NCBI GenBank assembly: GCA_027924585.1 | Contig: BSBM01000964.1 | Coordinates: 2,340,001 to 2,404,000 of the forward strand | Source of the DNA: Larix kaempferi | Taxonomy: Eukaryota; Streptophyta; Pinopsida; Pinales; Pinaceae | Direction: 5' to 3' | DNA: 64,000 nucleotides | Shown: one piece after another, positions 20,786 to 31,148 of the stretch | Numbering within the stretch: the first letter of the stretch is position 1 | Layout: every line of letters begins with the position of its first letter | The notes under the pieces: model-generated | Told to the model about the DNA's origin: nothing | What the model saw: only the letters and a program-made list of their open reading frames with translations | Databases searched by the model: none | Program-made: the position numbers and the translations under genes

Positions 20786-21384
20786 GATTTTATATGTTTA
20801 GAGGGTATTTTTCTCATTTCAAAGGTTATTCTTAATATAATTTTAACAAGTCATTGAGGAGAATAAAACGTAGGGAAAATATTATTACATCCTTCAACCA
20901 CTTAAACTAGACATAATTGACTATTTTTAATGGATATTTTTATATTATTGTATTAATTAATATTAATTAATTAAATAATTATTTAAATTCCACACTTAAA
21001 AAGTGGGTGTAATGATTATCCATGATAGTTATTATTGAAAATTTATCTTTCAATGCTTATAATGAACAACTACATATTGTTGTCTAGTTATTGTTGTAAT
21101 CATACCATTTAATGATGTGCTAGTTATTGTTGTGACTTTGTGCTTGGGTACATGCTCTTCATCATAATACCAATCATAAAAAATGAATGTTGTTTACTAG
21201 GAAAATATATATCTATGCTAGCTATTTTGGTGAGATCATGTGCTCTTGTACCTACAAACAATCACAAAAAAATTGCCTATTGAATAGTAATATAGTTACA
21301 CATACTAATATTAATTAGGTTGACTATTGTTTGTTTTTTAGCTACGAGCTAGTTATTGTTAGGAATCTTGTGCTTGGGTGCCTA
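20786..21384. other. AT-rich spacer with loose repeats
   Basis: A loose motif GCTAGTTATTGTT...TTGTGCTTGGGT appears near 21118 and 21350, with a weaker copy near 21220. No gene is seen. The base run GCCTA just before 21385 is one half of the expected target duplication of the gypsy element; the other half is not in the window. Confidence 0.5.
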
Positions 21385-23163
21385 TGTCACATCCCCATCT
21401 TTACCCTATTGCATTAAAATTGTAAATGATGTAAATATCGTTATTAAATCATGGTGAGGAGCTCAAGGCCAAGGCCCCACCATCAATTTAGCATTTTATG
21501 TATCAACAATTAAAAATAGATGCATATGGTTCTTGTGCTAGACAAGCACAATGTAAATTAAGACATCATATAAATATGAATTTTAATGAAATACCCACAA
21601 CTACCTATGCAATGCAACAAAGAGATGGGGGCATGATTTTTACAAGGAATAGGGGGGGGGATTATTCAAACCCTTGAGCCAATGGTGTTAACCCAAATGT
21701 TAATGAATGAACCCCAACTACCCATTTTGACTTATGCACCTAATCATTTAATTCTTCCAAGAGTTGGTTGAGGTAGTTAATGCCTTGGGAATGAAGAGGT
21801 ATGGTGGCCAATTTCATGCACGGGCAAGCCATCAACCTGGAAAAATGTACTTTTGCTTATGGGGCAAGAAAACACCCACAAAATTGTGCCCAAATCCATT
21901 CTTCACGAAGGGTCTTTTCTCTCTCACGTAGTTTGAGCTAGCTGGGGCTTTCTCCTTCATGTTTTTCATGTTTTTCCTGCATTTTCCATAGCTAGGAACT
22001 CATTTTTGTATTGCACAGTGGCTGGGAGGAAGGGAGTCATGACTTGGGGAATTAGAGAGGTCTTTCCTGCCCCTTGAATGCCCATGAACATTTTCTGAAA
22101 ATGAATTTGCTTCCCCAGGGATGATTCCCCATCTACCAATTCGTTTTTGGTTGCCCACGTTTTCCTTCATACCCAACACTTGTGATTTTGCTGTTGTGTG
22201 CATCCCTGTTTTGGTTTGAATTTGTGAGCGAGAATTAGGAGTGGAAGTGGACCAGAATTGGATTGATAAACCTAGTGAGGAGGTAACCTCTCAAGAAGAT
22301 CAAAAGGGCTGGTTGCTCTTCTATGCACACCTTGAAGAACACTAGAATGGAAGGTCTGGCCTGAGGGACTCTGTAGTAGTGAAGGGAATACTTCCTTGTG
22401 CCAGGTGTGTAGGTATCATGGGGACCAAGCTAGATATATCTTGCAGAGGGTGTCCATATCTATGTGGTGGAGCTCACTAGCTTAGCAATTCTCTCTTTCC
22501 ATCGCCTTAGCAGCCTGATAAACCCAATTGTGGATTGGCTTGGCTGATTTTGGTGCATATTAGGGGTAATACTGAGCCAAATCCGGTTCATGGAGACAAT
22601 GGTTTATTCTCTTAGGATATGAAGGGGATAGGTGCAGAGACTCACCCGAATAAGAACATCCACGCCCAAACAGATAAATTGTTCATATCGAAAGGATATC
22701 TTCCGCTTTGTCCAAGCGGGATCAGAGGTATCTGCCCTATTAGGCAGAATGCCTTCCACCGTGTGTGAGTCTGCTGTTCCCTTTTTCCTTGTAGAGATCA
22801 TGGCCAGCTCGGGGGTGGTAGTTGTGTTGAGAGATTGATGATCACAACTGGCCTATGGTTGGGTGGAACGTTGCAGTTGCATAGCTAGTTGCTCGGGACT
22901 ACTTTGTTATAAGATAAGTACTCTCTTGTGTTAATTATGTATTGTCTTTAATTGATGAATGACATGAATATGTTGAATGCATGCTAGATATGTAATAGAA
23001 TTTAATTTCATTGTGTTTCTTGAATATATATATATATACATTTACAGCTGCATATGTCCATTCTTGATGTTCCATGAATTATGTTAATATGTATGGGGCT
23101 AGTTTCCCGATTTTAGCCTCACAATCTCTCCATTGCACTGGTATGATGGGAGGGACTGTGACA
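21385..23163 (+). repeat. 5' LTR of element B, 1779 bases
   Basis: Begins TGTCACA and ends TGTGACA, a perfect 7-base terminal inverted repeat. A (TA)n run is at about 23024-23038. It shares blocks with the reverse complement of 25263-26643, for example GGTGAGGAGCTCAAGGCC, CAAAGAGATGGGGGCATGAT and CCTATGGTTGGGTGGAACG, so the two LTRs belong to related families. Open frames inside it are not genes. Confidence 0.9.
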
Positions 23164-23166
23164 GAA

Positions 23167-23179
23167 TGGTATCAGAGCC
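23167..23179 (+). other. Primer-binding site, initiator-Met tRNA
   Basis: TGGTATCAGAGCC, three bases after the LTR end, is an exact match to the usual plant initiator-Met primer site. Confidence 0.92.
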
Positions 23180-24360
23180 ATAGGCTACAACATTGGGCCT
23201 CTATGGGCCAAATCCGATCACAATTACAAGGGAAGATCCCTTCCTGATCACCACAGGTTATAGCATCAGGCCTAAAATGGGCTAAGTTGAATAATTTGCA
23301 GAGGTAAGATCACCTCCTGTTGAGCAGTGATCATCACAGAAAGAAAGAAAATTTTGAAAATTTTCTAAGTGTTTTTGTTTGGTTGTGTCGACGCGTTTCG
23401 GCAAGTCTCATGGAGCTCAGTCGATATGTTTCGGCGAAACTCATTGAGTGGAGCCGATACGGTCGGTGAATTTGGCTGAGTTGCACCGATGAAGTTGCGG
23501 AAGTGCCCAGGGAAAGGAAGAAAAATTTCAAAATTTTTCTAAGTGTTTTTTCGGCAGCAGAACTTGGCTAGTTGGTTCGAAACGACGACAGAACTCAGCG
23601 AGTTGGTCCGAAATGGCGGCAGAACTCAGCGAGTTGGTCCGAAACTGCAGCAGAACTCGGCGAGTTGGTCCGAAATGGTGGCAGAACTCGACGAGTTGGT
23701 CTGAAACGGTGGAAGAACTCGGCGAGTTGGTCCAAAATAGGTCAAAGGAGATTAATGAGTTATCGATCGGCAGAACTCGACAAGCTGGTTTGAAATGGGT
23801 CGGAGGAGATCGACAAGTTACCAATCGGTAGAACTTGGCGAGTTGCTCTGCAACGAGTTGGAAGAGACAGATGAGTCCTCCGACTGGCGAAACTCGACGA
23901 GTCGGTCCACAATAGGTCGGAGGAGAAATTTTAAGTCCACCGAAATAGAGAATTTCAGTAGTTTCGAAGGGATTTTTCAGGTGCCCGGAAGTGAAAAATT
24001 GCCATGAAACTTATGCACCAGATTGCTCGAAATTGAAGAAATTACAAAAAAAAAAAACCAGGGCGCTGCCCTTGATCCGCCCTGAGAAGGAGTGTGTCGT
24101 CCACAAGGGGGAAAGCCCCCTTGACCCTTGTCGTCCCCCTCATATGTCATTGATTGTGAGAAAATTCTATGAGTTGACAAATTGTCAATATGATATTTTC
24201 CCACGTGCATGAAAGTAATTTATGAATTTATGAGAATATAATGCAGCTAACAATTGTGTTGATGAACACATTTTGCAGAATCATAGTTACATCAGGGAAG
24301 CCTTCTAGATAGTGCAGTTGGAAAGCTTTGGGTCTTGGTTGGGCCAAGAAAACCAACATC
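23180..24360 (+). other. Leader of element B
   Basis: About 1.2 kb between primer site and gag. It contains the 31-base minisatellite (23558-23790), an A-run at about 24045-24057 and two GC-rich inverted repeats: AGGGC/GCCCT at 24060-24072 and AAGGGGG/CCCCCTT at 24105-24122 with a 4-base loop. All three frames of the minisatellite are open, so open frames here are not evidence of a gene. Confidence 0.7.
23558..23790 (+). repeat. 31-base minisatellite in the leader
   Basis: CAGAACTCAGCGAGTTGGTC and variants start at 23589 and 23620 and continue at about 31-base steps for at least five units, then decay to about 23920. Because 31 is not a multiple of three, the same peptide words (RTQRVG, NSASWSE, LGELVRN) appear in turn as the frame rotates. 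Confidence 0.85.
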
Positions 24361-25262
24361 ATGGATGATGCACAAGATCCCTATGAACCTGAGACAGATG
24401 CCATGGGGGAGAACATACATGTTGAAAATGCTGAAACAAAATCTAATGGGAGAAGAAATAAAGAGATTCCCCTAGGTATTGCAGCCACCATGAGGATCCT
24501 AAGGGTGGAGTTGCAAAGCTGTAGAGAAGATAATGAAAGGATGATTAAAGCTTAGGAAGAGAAAAATTAGTTCAATGCAGCCATGCTGCAGAGCTTGATA
24601 GACATCCAAAGGCAAATAAACTCTGGGCATTAGACATCAAATCCAAAAAGGAGTGGGAGTAGTTTAAGGAGGAATTCGTGCAAGAGGGCCAATAGCTTAA
24701 GAAGAGTTCCTAGAGACAGAACATATACTCCAGAAATCTCTTCTAATGGACCATCCGACTTTGAAGAATCCATTGAGGGTTCAAGCTCTTCATCTCGCAG
24801 AAGTAAGAGGAAGAGGCACTACAAAAACAATTCACATGGGAATTTAAGAAGGAGAAACCTCCCACATTTGATGGAGAGGTAAAATCTGGTCAAGAAGCTG
24901 AAGCTTGGCTTCTTGGGATGAGAAAGTATTTCCAAGTCCAAGACTACTCTGGAAATATGAAGGCAAGGGTAGCCATCTTCAACTTGAATGGAAGAGCATC
25001 TATATGGTGGGATCATATCAGGCAAGTGCGGAAGATCAATGAAAGAAAGATTGTGTGGAAGCAGTTCAAGAAATACTTCAAGCAGAAGTATCTCTCTGAT
25101 AGGTACTATGATGATAAGATAAAAGAGTTCCATGAGCTGAAATTGGGACAACTGAACATGGAAGAATATGCAAACAAATTCTTGGAGTTGCTGAGGTATG
25201 TCAGGTACATTCGAGATGATAAGGTGAAAATTCAGCGCTTTCTAAGTGGGCTACCTCAATCA
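24361..25262 (+). pseudogene. gag: Element B Gag, N-terminal and capsid part
   Basis: The likely start is ATG at 24361 (MDDAQDPYEPETDAMGEN). The frame is stopped by TAG near 24553 and shifts by about 24840. The capsid part resumes in frame 3 with PPTFDGEVKSGQEAEAW and continues through ASIWWDHI, FKQKYLSDRYYDDK and GLPQS, typical of the retrotransposon gag domain of Ty3 elements. It is interrupted at 25262 by the solo LTR and continues at 26644. Confidence 0.85.
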
Positions 25263-26643
25263 TGTAATGTACCCACCTGCTGACCCAATGCAAGGAGGGG
25301 AACATGGCACTAAAATCTGGGCATTTCATAAAAACTCAGCCCACTAATTAGAATCATAAGAATTTAAACATTTATGTGCAGATACAAATTAGGCAATATG
25401 CATAGCGGAATTTAAATCTAATCCACACACACAATTCATGCCCATCCAGCATATCAAACAATCATTAATTGAACATTGCAGAAGTAAATACATAGTCATA
25501 AAACACTTATCTTCATTATGCAACTCCCCAAGCAACTAGCTATGTCGCTGCAACGTTCCACCCAACCATAGGCTCTTTGACAGCTTATACTGAGTCCGTC
25601 CAAAGGCCACCCCCGAGCTGGGCATGATTCTCACAAGGAAAGGGAACATTCCAGCTCACACACATCCCATTAACCATTTCATCTCAGCCCAGCCAGTCCA
25701 ACTAGGTTTATCAGGCTACACTTGAACAATGGATGTTTATTCTCAAGCTCAAGCCAGAACAATGGATTACCCATTACCCATACCCAAACATACTCTTTCT
25801 TCTCACAGAAAATATGATCATTGACAGGGTTACACATTTACAACAGAGGTGTTCACAAAACAGGGTCCACATTGGCTCTCCCAACTCGTGGTTCACCCAA
25901 GCGAACTGTGGAATTTTGATTTCAACCCCAGGGAGCAAAACCGACTTCTCCCCACTGGTTAGGATCCTTTCCAATGGCCTAAATGACCTCCAGGAAGACC
26001 CAAAAACGTTCTATTTTCTTCCCCACTGGTAATCAATACAAAAACGCCCTTCCCAGGTAGAAAGATGAAGGGAAAACCAGAAAAACCATGGAGGAAAACG
26101 CCCAGGCAGCTAGAGCTGCGTGAGGGAGCAAGACTGATGGTTGCCTCCTGGCTTAGAGAGCAATTTCGTGGCTCTCCTTCCCTAAGGAGACAAAAACATT
26201 TTTCCATAAAGGGTGGCTTGCCCATACCCGAATTTGGACAGCCATACCTCTCCATTCCCAAGGCATTAACTACCTCAACCAACTCTTGGGAGAAATCAAT
26301 GGTTGGGTACAAAAGTCAACATGGGTAGTTGAGGGTTTGATGGGTTCTCTCATTGACATTTGGCTTGACTCTAGTGGCTCAAGGGTTTGAATGTTTTCCC
26401 TCCCAATTCCTTGTGAAATCATGCCCCCATCTCTTTGTTGCATGGCATAGCTAGTTGTGGGTATTTTTATTAAAATGCATATTACATGATATTTGAATTT
26501 CCAATGTGCATTGCTAGCACGCAAACCATATGCATCACTAAATCGATGGCGGGGCCTTGGCCTTGAGCTCCTCACCATGATTTCATAACAAGATTGCATC
26601 AGTTATAATGTTAATGCCATGGGGCCAAACTGGGGACATTACA
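25263..26643 (-). mobile_element. Solo LTR in reverse orientation inside gag, 1381 bases
   Basis: On the plus strand it begins TGTAATGTACCC and ends GGGGACATTACA; TGTAATGT and ACATTACA are perfect terminal inverts. Flanking 5-mers are AATCA (25258-25262) and AGTCA (26644-26648), a target duplication with one change. Removing the insert and one copy restores a Gag reading ...LPQS then YKDRIEF. Orientation is minus because it matches the element-B LTR only as reverse complement. No internal sequence is present, so it is a product of LTR-LTR recombination. Open frames within it are not genes. Confidence 0.9.
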
Positions 26644-27060
26644 AGTCATATAAAGACAGGATTGAGTTTGATGAATCTCGAACTCTAGGAGGAGGCGATA
26701 AGGAAGGCCAAGTATTGCTATGATCAAAACAAAAGCAAACCTGATTTCCATAAGGCATGGAAGGACAAGAAAAATGAGAAGTTTGACCAAAGGAAGAAAG
26801 GTTTCAAACCTCCTCATATCAGAAATCAACAAAGGCAACCATCACAGGTTGTGACTAAGCCAACTAGGATGATGGGAGACAACCCAAGATATCCAAAGGA
26901 GCCAAGAGAACCAATTCAATGTTGGGGTTGTGGAGGAGACCACATGCTTAGGAATTGTCAACATTGGAATGGGAATGAAAATCAAGTTCACAATATCCAG
27001 GGAGCTGAAACTGTGGGTCAAGTGGCGAGGACAGTCCCTAGAATCTATGCAGCAATAGGC
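26644..27060 (+). pseudogene. gag: Element B Gag, C-terminal part with zinc knuckle
   Basis: Continues the Gag interrupted at 25262. YKDRIEF is in frame 3; a shift near 26685 moves it to frame 1 ([18 protein letters not shown]). It is basic and Gln/Lys-rich. A zinc knuckle [13 protein letters not shown] lies at 26920-26958 in the CX2CX3HX4C form often found in this Ty3 group. Confidence 0.85.
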
Positions 27061-27650
27061 GACCACCAAGCAGATCATCAATCAACTGTGGTTGAAGTTG
27101 AAGGTAAGATTGCTAAGCAATCTGTTTCTATTTTTGTTGATCCTGGATCTACTCACAGTTATGTCACTCCTAGAATTGTTGAGATTTGTGCTTTTAAGAA
27201 ATTAAAGCAGAGTAAATCATGGTTAGTTCAACTAGCCACTGGAACCAAGAGAAAACTTAGTGAAATTGTAGAGAAGTGTCCATTAGAGATGGATGGGCTA
27301 TTCACTTACGCAAATCTGAATATTTTGCCATTGGGTTCCTATGATATTCTCATTGGGATGGATTGGTTAGAATCAGACAGGGTTAAACTTGATTGCTACA
27401 ATAAAACGTTTGAATGCATGGACGAAGAAGGAAACCCAAGGGTTGTAAAAGGAATTACAAAGGTGACTTCTATTAGGCAGGTTTCAGCCATGCAGCTGAA
27501 GAAGTTCTATAGAAAGGGTTGTCAATTGTATGCAGCCCATGTTTTAGAGGAAGCAGAGAATGAAGCTCTTAAATTGGAGGACTATCATGTATTGCAAGAA
27601 TTAAGGGATGTTTTTCCTGATGAGATTCCCGGACTTCCTCCAAAGAGAGA
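27061..27650 (+). pseudogene. pol: Element B protease and linker
   Basis: The aspartic protease active site is [10 protein letters not shown] (Asp codon at 27139), the DPGS variant common in plant Ty3 elements. It is followed by [16 protein letters not shown], the second conserved block. The frame is open from before 26851 to the TGA at 27904. The protease would cut the Gag-Pol polyprotein in the particle. Confidence 0.9.
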
Positions 27651-28979
27651 CATTAATTTTACAATTGAACTTGTGCTAGGAGCTGCACTAGTGTCTAAGA
27701 CACCCTACTGGATGAGTACACCGGAATTGCTAGAATTGAAAATGCAATTACAAGAGTTGTTGGAAAAGAAATATATCGGGCCAAGTGTGTCCCCCTGGGG
27801 AGCACCTATTCTATTTGTGAAAAAGAAAGATGGAACACTTAGGTTATGTATTGACTACAGGCAGTTGAACAAAGTCATTGTAAAGAACAAATACCCATTG
27901 CCCTGAATTGATGACCTTTTTGATCAAATGAGAGGAGTAGAGGTATTTTCAAAGATTGACTTGAGGTCTGGTTACCATCAGGTAAGAATCAAAGAAGAAG
28001 ATATTCATAAGACAACCTTTAGAACAAGGTATGGGCACTATGAGTTTGTGGTGGTACCATTTGGTCTCACAAATGCACCAGCTACATTCATGTGTCTCAT
28101 GAATAGTGTTTTTAGCAAGTATTTGGACAAGTTGTTCTTGTATTTCTAGATGACATTCTCATCTATTCTAAGAATGAAGAAGAGCATGAAGAACATTTGA
28201 GAATGACATTGCAATTACTAAGGGAGCATAAGCTGTATGCAAATTTGAGCAAATGTGACTTTTATAAAGATAGAATTCATTATTTGGGTCACATCATCTC
28301 CGACGAAGGAATATCTGTAGACCCTGACAAGATTGAAGCCATCATGAATTGGCCAACTCCAAGAAATGTGACAGATGTGAGATCTTTTATGGGCCTTGCT
28401 GGTTACTATAGGAGGTTTATCGAAGGATTCTCCAAGGTCGCAAACCCGATCACTTCTTTGCAAAAAAAGGGGATAAAGTTTGAATGGTCACCAAGATGTG
28501 AGGAAAGTTTCCAACGGTTGAAGAATCTTCTTACGAGTGCACCAATTTTGAAAATTGTAGACCCGGAAAAAGAATTTGTGGTGTGTACCCATGCATGCAA
28601 TCAAGGACTTGGAGGAGTTCTTATGCAAGACAACCACGTGATAAGCTATGAGTCAAGAAAGTTGAAGGAGCACGAGAAGAACTATGCTACTCATGATATA
28701 GAACTTGTAGCCATAGTACATGCTTTAAAGATGTGGAGGCATTACTTAATGGGAAGGAAATTTGAGTTAATGACAGACCATTATGGTCTGAAATACTTGT
28801 TTGATCAACCAACTTTAAATGCTAGGCAAGCTAGATGGTTGGAATTTTTGTGTGAATTTGATTTTGAAATCAAACACATAAAAGGGAAAGAAAACAAGGT
28901 AGCAGATGCACTCAGCAGGAAAGTACATGAAATGCATTTGGTAGCACTTAGTACTTGCCAACCAGATTTGAGACAGTAG
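27651..28979 (+). pseudogene. pol: Element B reverse transcriptase and RNase H
   Basis: RT starts near 27600 ([12 protein letters not shown]) and shows [27 protein letters not shown] and [16 protein letters not shown] at 27904-27906 stands where Arg is expected. A one-base deletion near 28131 shifts the frame just before the catalytic FLDD (28143-28154), which survives in frame 3. The RNase H part (about 28560-28930) has [14 protein letters not shown] where most have Asp two residues earlier (TDAS), [27 protein letters not shown] and VADALSR. A TAG ends the frame at 28977-28979. Confidence 0.92.
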
Positions 28980-30197
28980 ATTGTTAACCATATTGTTGAG
29001 GATGAAGTGTATGTGCAGATAAAGGACAAATTGCAGCAACAAAACCTTGAAAAGAAGTATGAAGGCTATCATTTGGAAGAAGACGGACTTCTTACCTATA
29101 AGAATAGAGCCTATATTCCAAATGTGGCAGATTTGAGGAGGATTGTTATGGATGAAATCCATAAAGCTCCATACTCTAGTCACCCAGGGTATCCTAAAAC
29201 AATTACTACAGCAAGAAAATATTATTTCTGGCCAAGGATGAAGAAGGACGTCACTGAATACATTTCCAAGTGCATGAAATGTTAGCAGGTGAAGGTTGAA
29301 CACCAACACCCAACAGGTTTATTGTACCCAGTGCCAATTCCAGAATGGAAATGGGAAGTAATTTCCATGGATTTTATTACAGGATTGCCAATGACTGTGA
29401 GACAACATGATTCCATCATGGTTGTGGTGGACAAGTTAACAAAGGTAGCACATTTTATACCGGTTAAGTCCACACATAAAGCCGATGCCATTGCAAATAT
29501 CTTCATGAAGGAAATTTTCAGATTACATGGGTTTCCTAAGGCAATAATTACTAACAGGGATACCAAGTTCACTTCCAATTTTTGGAAAGGTCTCTTTGGA
29601 GATTTAGGTACACAGTTGAACTTTAGTACTGTGTACCATCCTCAAACAGACGGGAAAACAAAAAGAGTAATTCAGGTGCTTGAAGACATGCTTCGCATGT
29701 ATTTAAAGGACAAGCCATCCAAGTGGGAGGATTATCTACACCTGGTAGAGTTTGCATATAACAATGGGTAGAAAGAATCATTGGGAATGAGTCCATATGA
29801 GACTTTGTATGGCAAAAGGTGTAGGACACCAGTGACTTGGGACAATCCAGTGAACATAATTGTACTTGGACCAAAATTGCTTAAGGAAATGGAACAAGAA
29901 GTTGCAAAGATTAGGCATAATTTAAAAGCAGCCCAGGATAGACACAAAAGCTATGCAGATAAGCATAGGGTGCATAGGGAATTCAGTGTTGGGGATCATC
30001 TGTATCTTAGAGTGAGGCCAAGGAAGGGTCCCTTGAAGCTTGGGAGTTGTGCCAAGATATCACCTAGATATTGTGGGCCATTTGAAGTGCTTGAAAGAAT
30101 AGGGCCAGCTACATATAGACTTGCATTTCCTGCTAGCACTAGAGATCATAATGTTTTTCATGTCTCTTTGCTTAAGAAATATGTACATGATCCTAAT
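28980..30197 (+). pseudogene. pol: Element B integrase, catalytically dead
   Basis: The HHCC zinc domain (about 29150-29285) is followed by a TAG at 29283-29285. The core keeps the first Asp (MDFITGLP, codon 29370) but has Asn at 29553 (TNRD instead of the usual SDRD) and Lys at 29661 (GKTKR instead of GQTER), so two of three catalytic acids are lost. A TAG interrupts at 29769-29771. The C-terminal GDHLYLRV, KISPRYCGPFEVLERIG and DHNVFHVSLLKKYVHDPN motifs are typical. The sequence is then cut by the LTR of Tat-A. No chromodomain is present before the cut. Confidence 0.9.
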
Positions 30198-31127
30198 TGT
30201 TACAACATAATTTTCCACCTTGTGAGCATTAGCACTCTTTGGCCTGCAGGATCCATTTTACTGACTCAGATCCAATTTATATCCTTCAGACACACTATTT
30301 CCCTATTGTTTTCCCCTGTACGCTAGTTGTATCACTTCAGTGGGCGTACCCACGAGCTGCATCACTATAGCCCACGGGTAGCATGTAAAATGGTAAAATT
30401 CACTAGTTATTTACTTTTTACTCCCAAAAAGTGGTCCTAGGGTGACCTTTGGCCCTCCATTTTCCCCAAAACGCCTCGATGTGTCCTTTCACTTACCTTT
30501 GGGAGGACTATATATTGAGCACATATGGCATATGGACGGGAGGAGAAAGAGAGAGAAATATAACTCTAGTGGATTTTTTTCTGCATCTTGAGTCTACACT
30601 CATTGATCCTTGTAGTTGTGAACCCTTTATGTTAACCTTCCAAACTCCTATCATAGTTTGAGTTTTCCATTCCTTGGAGGATTGAAGTGGTGGAGGCACA
30701 AGTGGAGAGACCTAGATCTTGGTTCAGATTGGTTGCTAACAAGAGGTCATATCTCATTGTACTTCTTGTTATTTATTAATAGAAATACTCATATTCTCAT
30801 CCATTAATGTTGTGAATGTTGTTTATATTACATTGGGTTGCATTTGCTTATAATATCATGGACCATTGCTATTGATGATGTTAATGCCTTTAATATATTA
30901 TATGTGCTTGTTGTATATTGGCTGTCAAGACTAATTTGCAGGTTCAAGTGCACGAATTGAAAGCTTCAATGGGGATCTACATTGAACGTCCAGATCGAGG
31001 TTGGTTATATTCTCCCTTGTCTTAGCATTGTCATTTATATAGCATAGAATTGAGAATTGAGTTAATTTTTGGCAGTCAGTTGTCTATTTTGGTCTACCCC
31101 AATCCATAGGAAGTTTTCTCCGTAACA
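30198..31127 (+). repeat. 5' LTR of Tat-A, 930 bases
   Basis: Begins TGTTAC and ends GTAACA. A TATA-like CTATATATT is near 30508-30516. The stretch 30942-30999 resembles a mini-exon bounded by TTTGCAG and GAG/GTTGGTTAT, matching the place of one in the Tat-B LTR. The motif ACTATAGCCCACGGGTA (30364-30380) recurs in the leader at 31352-31368. The 3' partner is absent, so edges rest on the terminal inverts, the primer site and the break in element B. Confidence 0.75.
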
Positions 31128-31131
31128 GAAA

Positions 31132-31148
31132 TGGAAACTCCGCTGGGG
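31132..31148 (+). other. Primer-binding site of Tat-A
   Basis: TGGAAACTCCGCTGGGG lies four bases after the LTR end. It resembles the GGCGACTCCGCTGGGGA-type site of Tat/Ogre elements, which I recall as complementary to tRNA-Arg (from memory). Confidence 0.65.

Larger units (their letters stand above)
21385..30197 (+). mobile_element. Ty3/gypsy retrotransposon (element B), 3' end missing
   Basis: 5' LTR, Met-type primer-binding site, long leader, gag, and pol in the Ty3 order (protease, RT, RNase H, integrase). It ends inside or just after the integrase C-terminus at 30197, where the next LTR starts (TGTTAC at 30198). Its 3' LTR is not in the window. The gag is split by a reverse-oriented solo LTR at 25263-26643. 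The coding region has three frameshifts and several stops, and integrase has lost catalytic residues. Confidence 0.9.

Noticed and set aside
23558-23790. Regular 31-base repeat as a CRISPR array
   Set aside because: Units are contiguous with no unique spacers and lie in a retrotransposon leader.
25733-26599. Frames of about 100 codons on both strands
   Set aside because: They lie wholly within the reverse solo LTR and match nothing coding.
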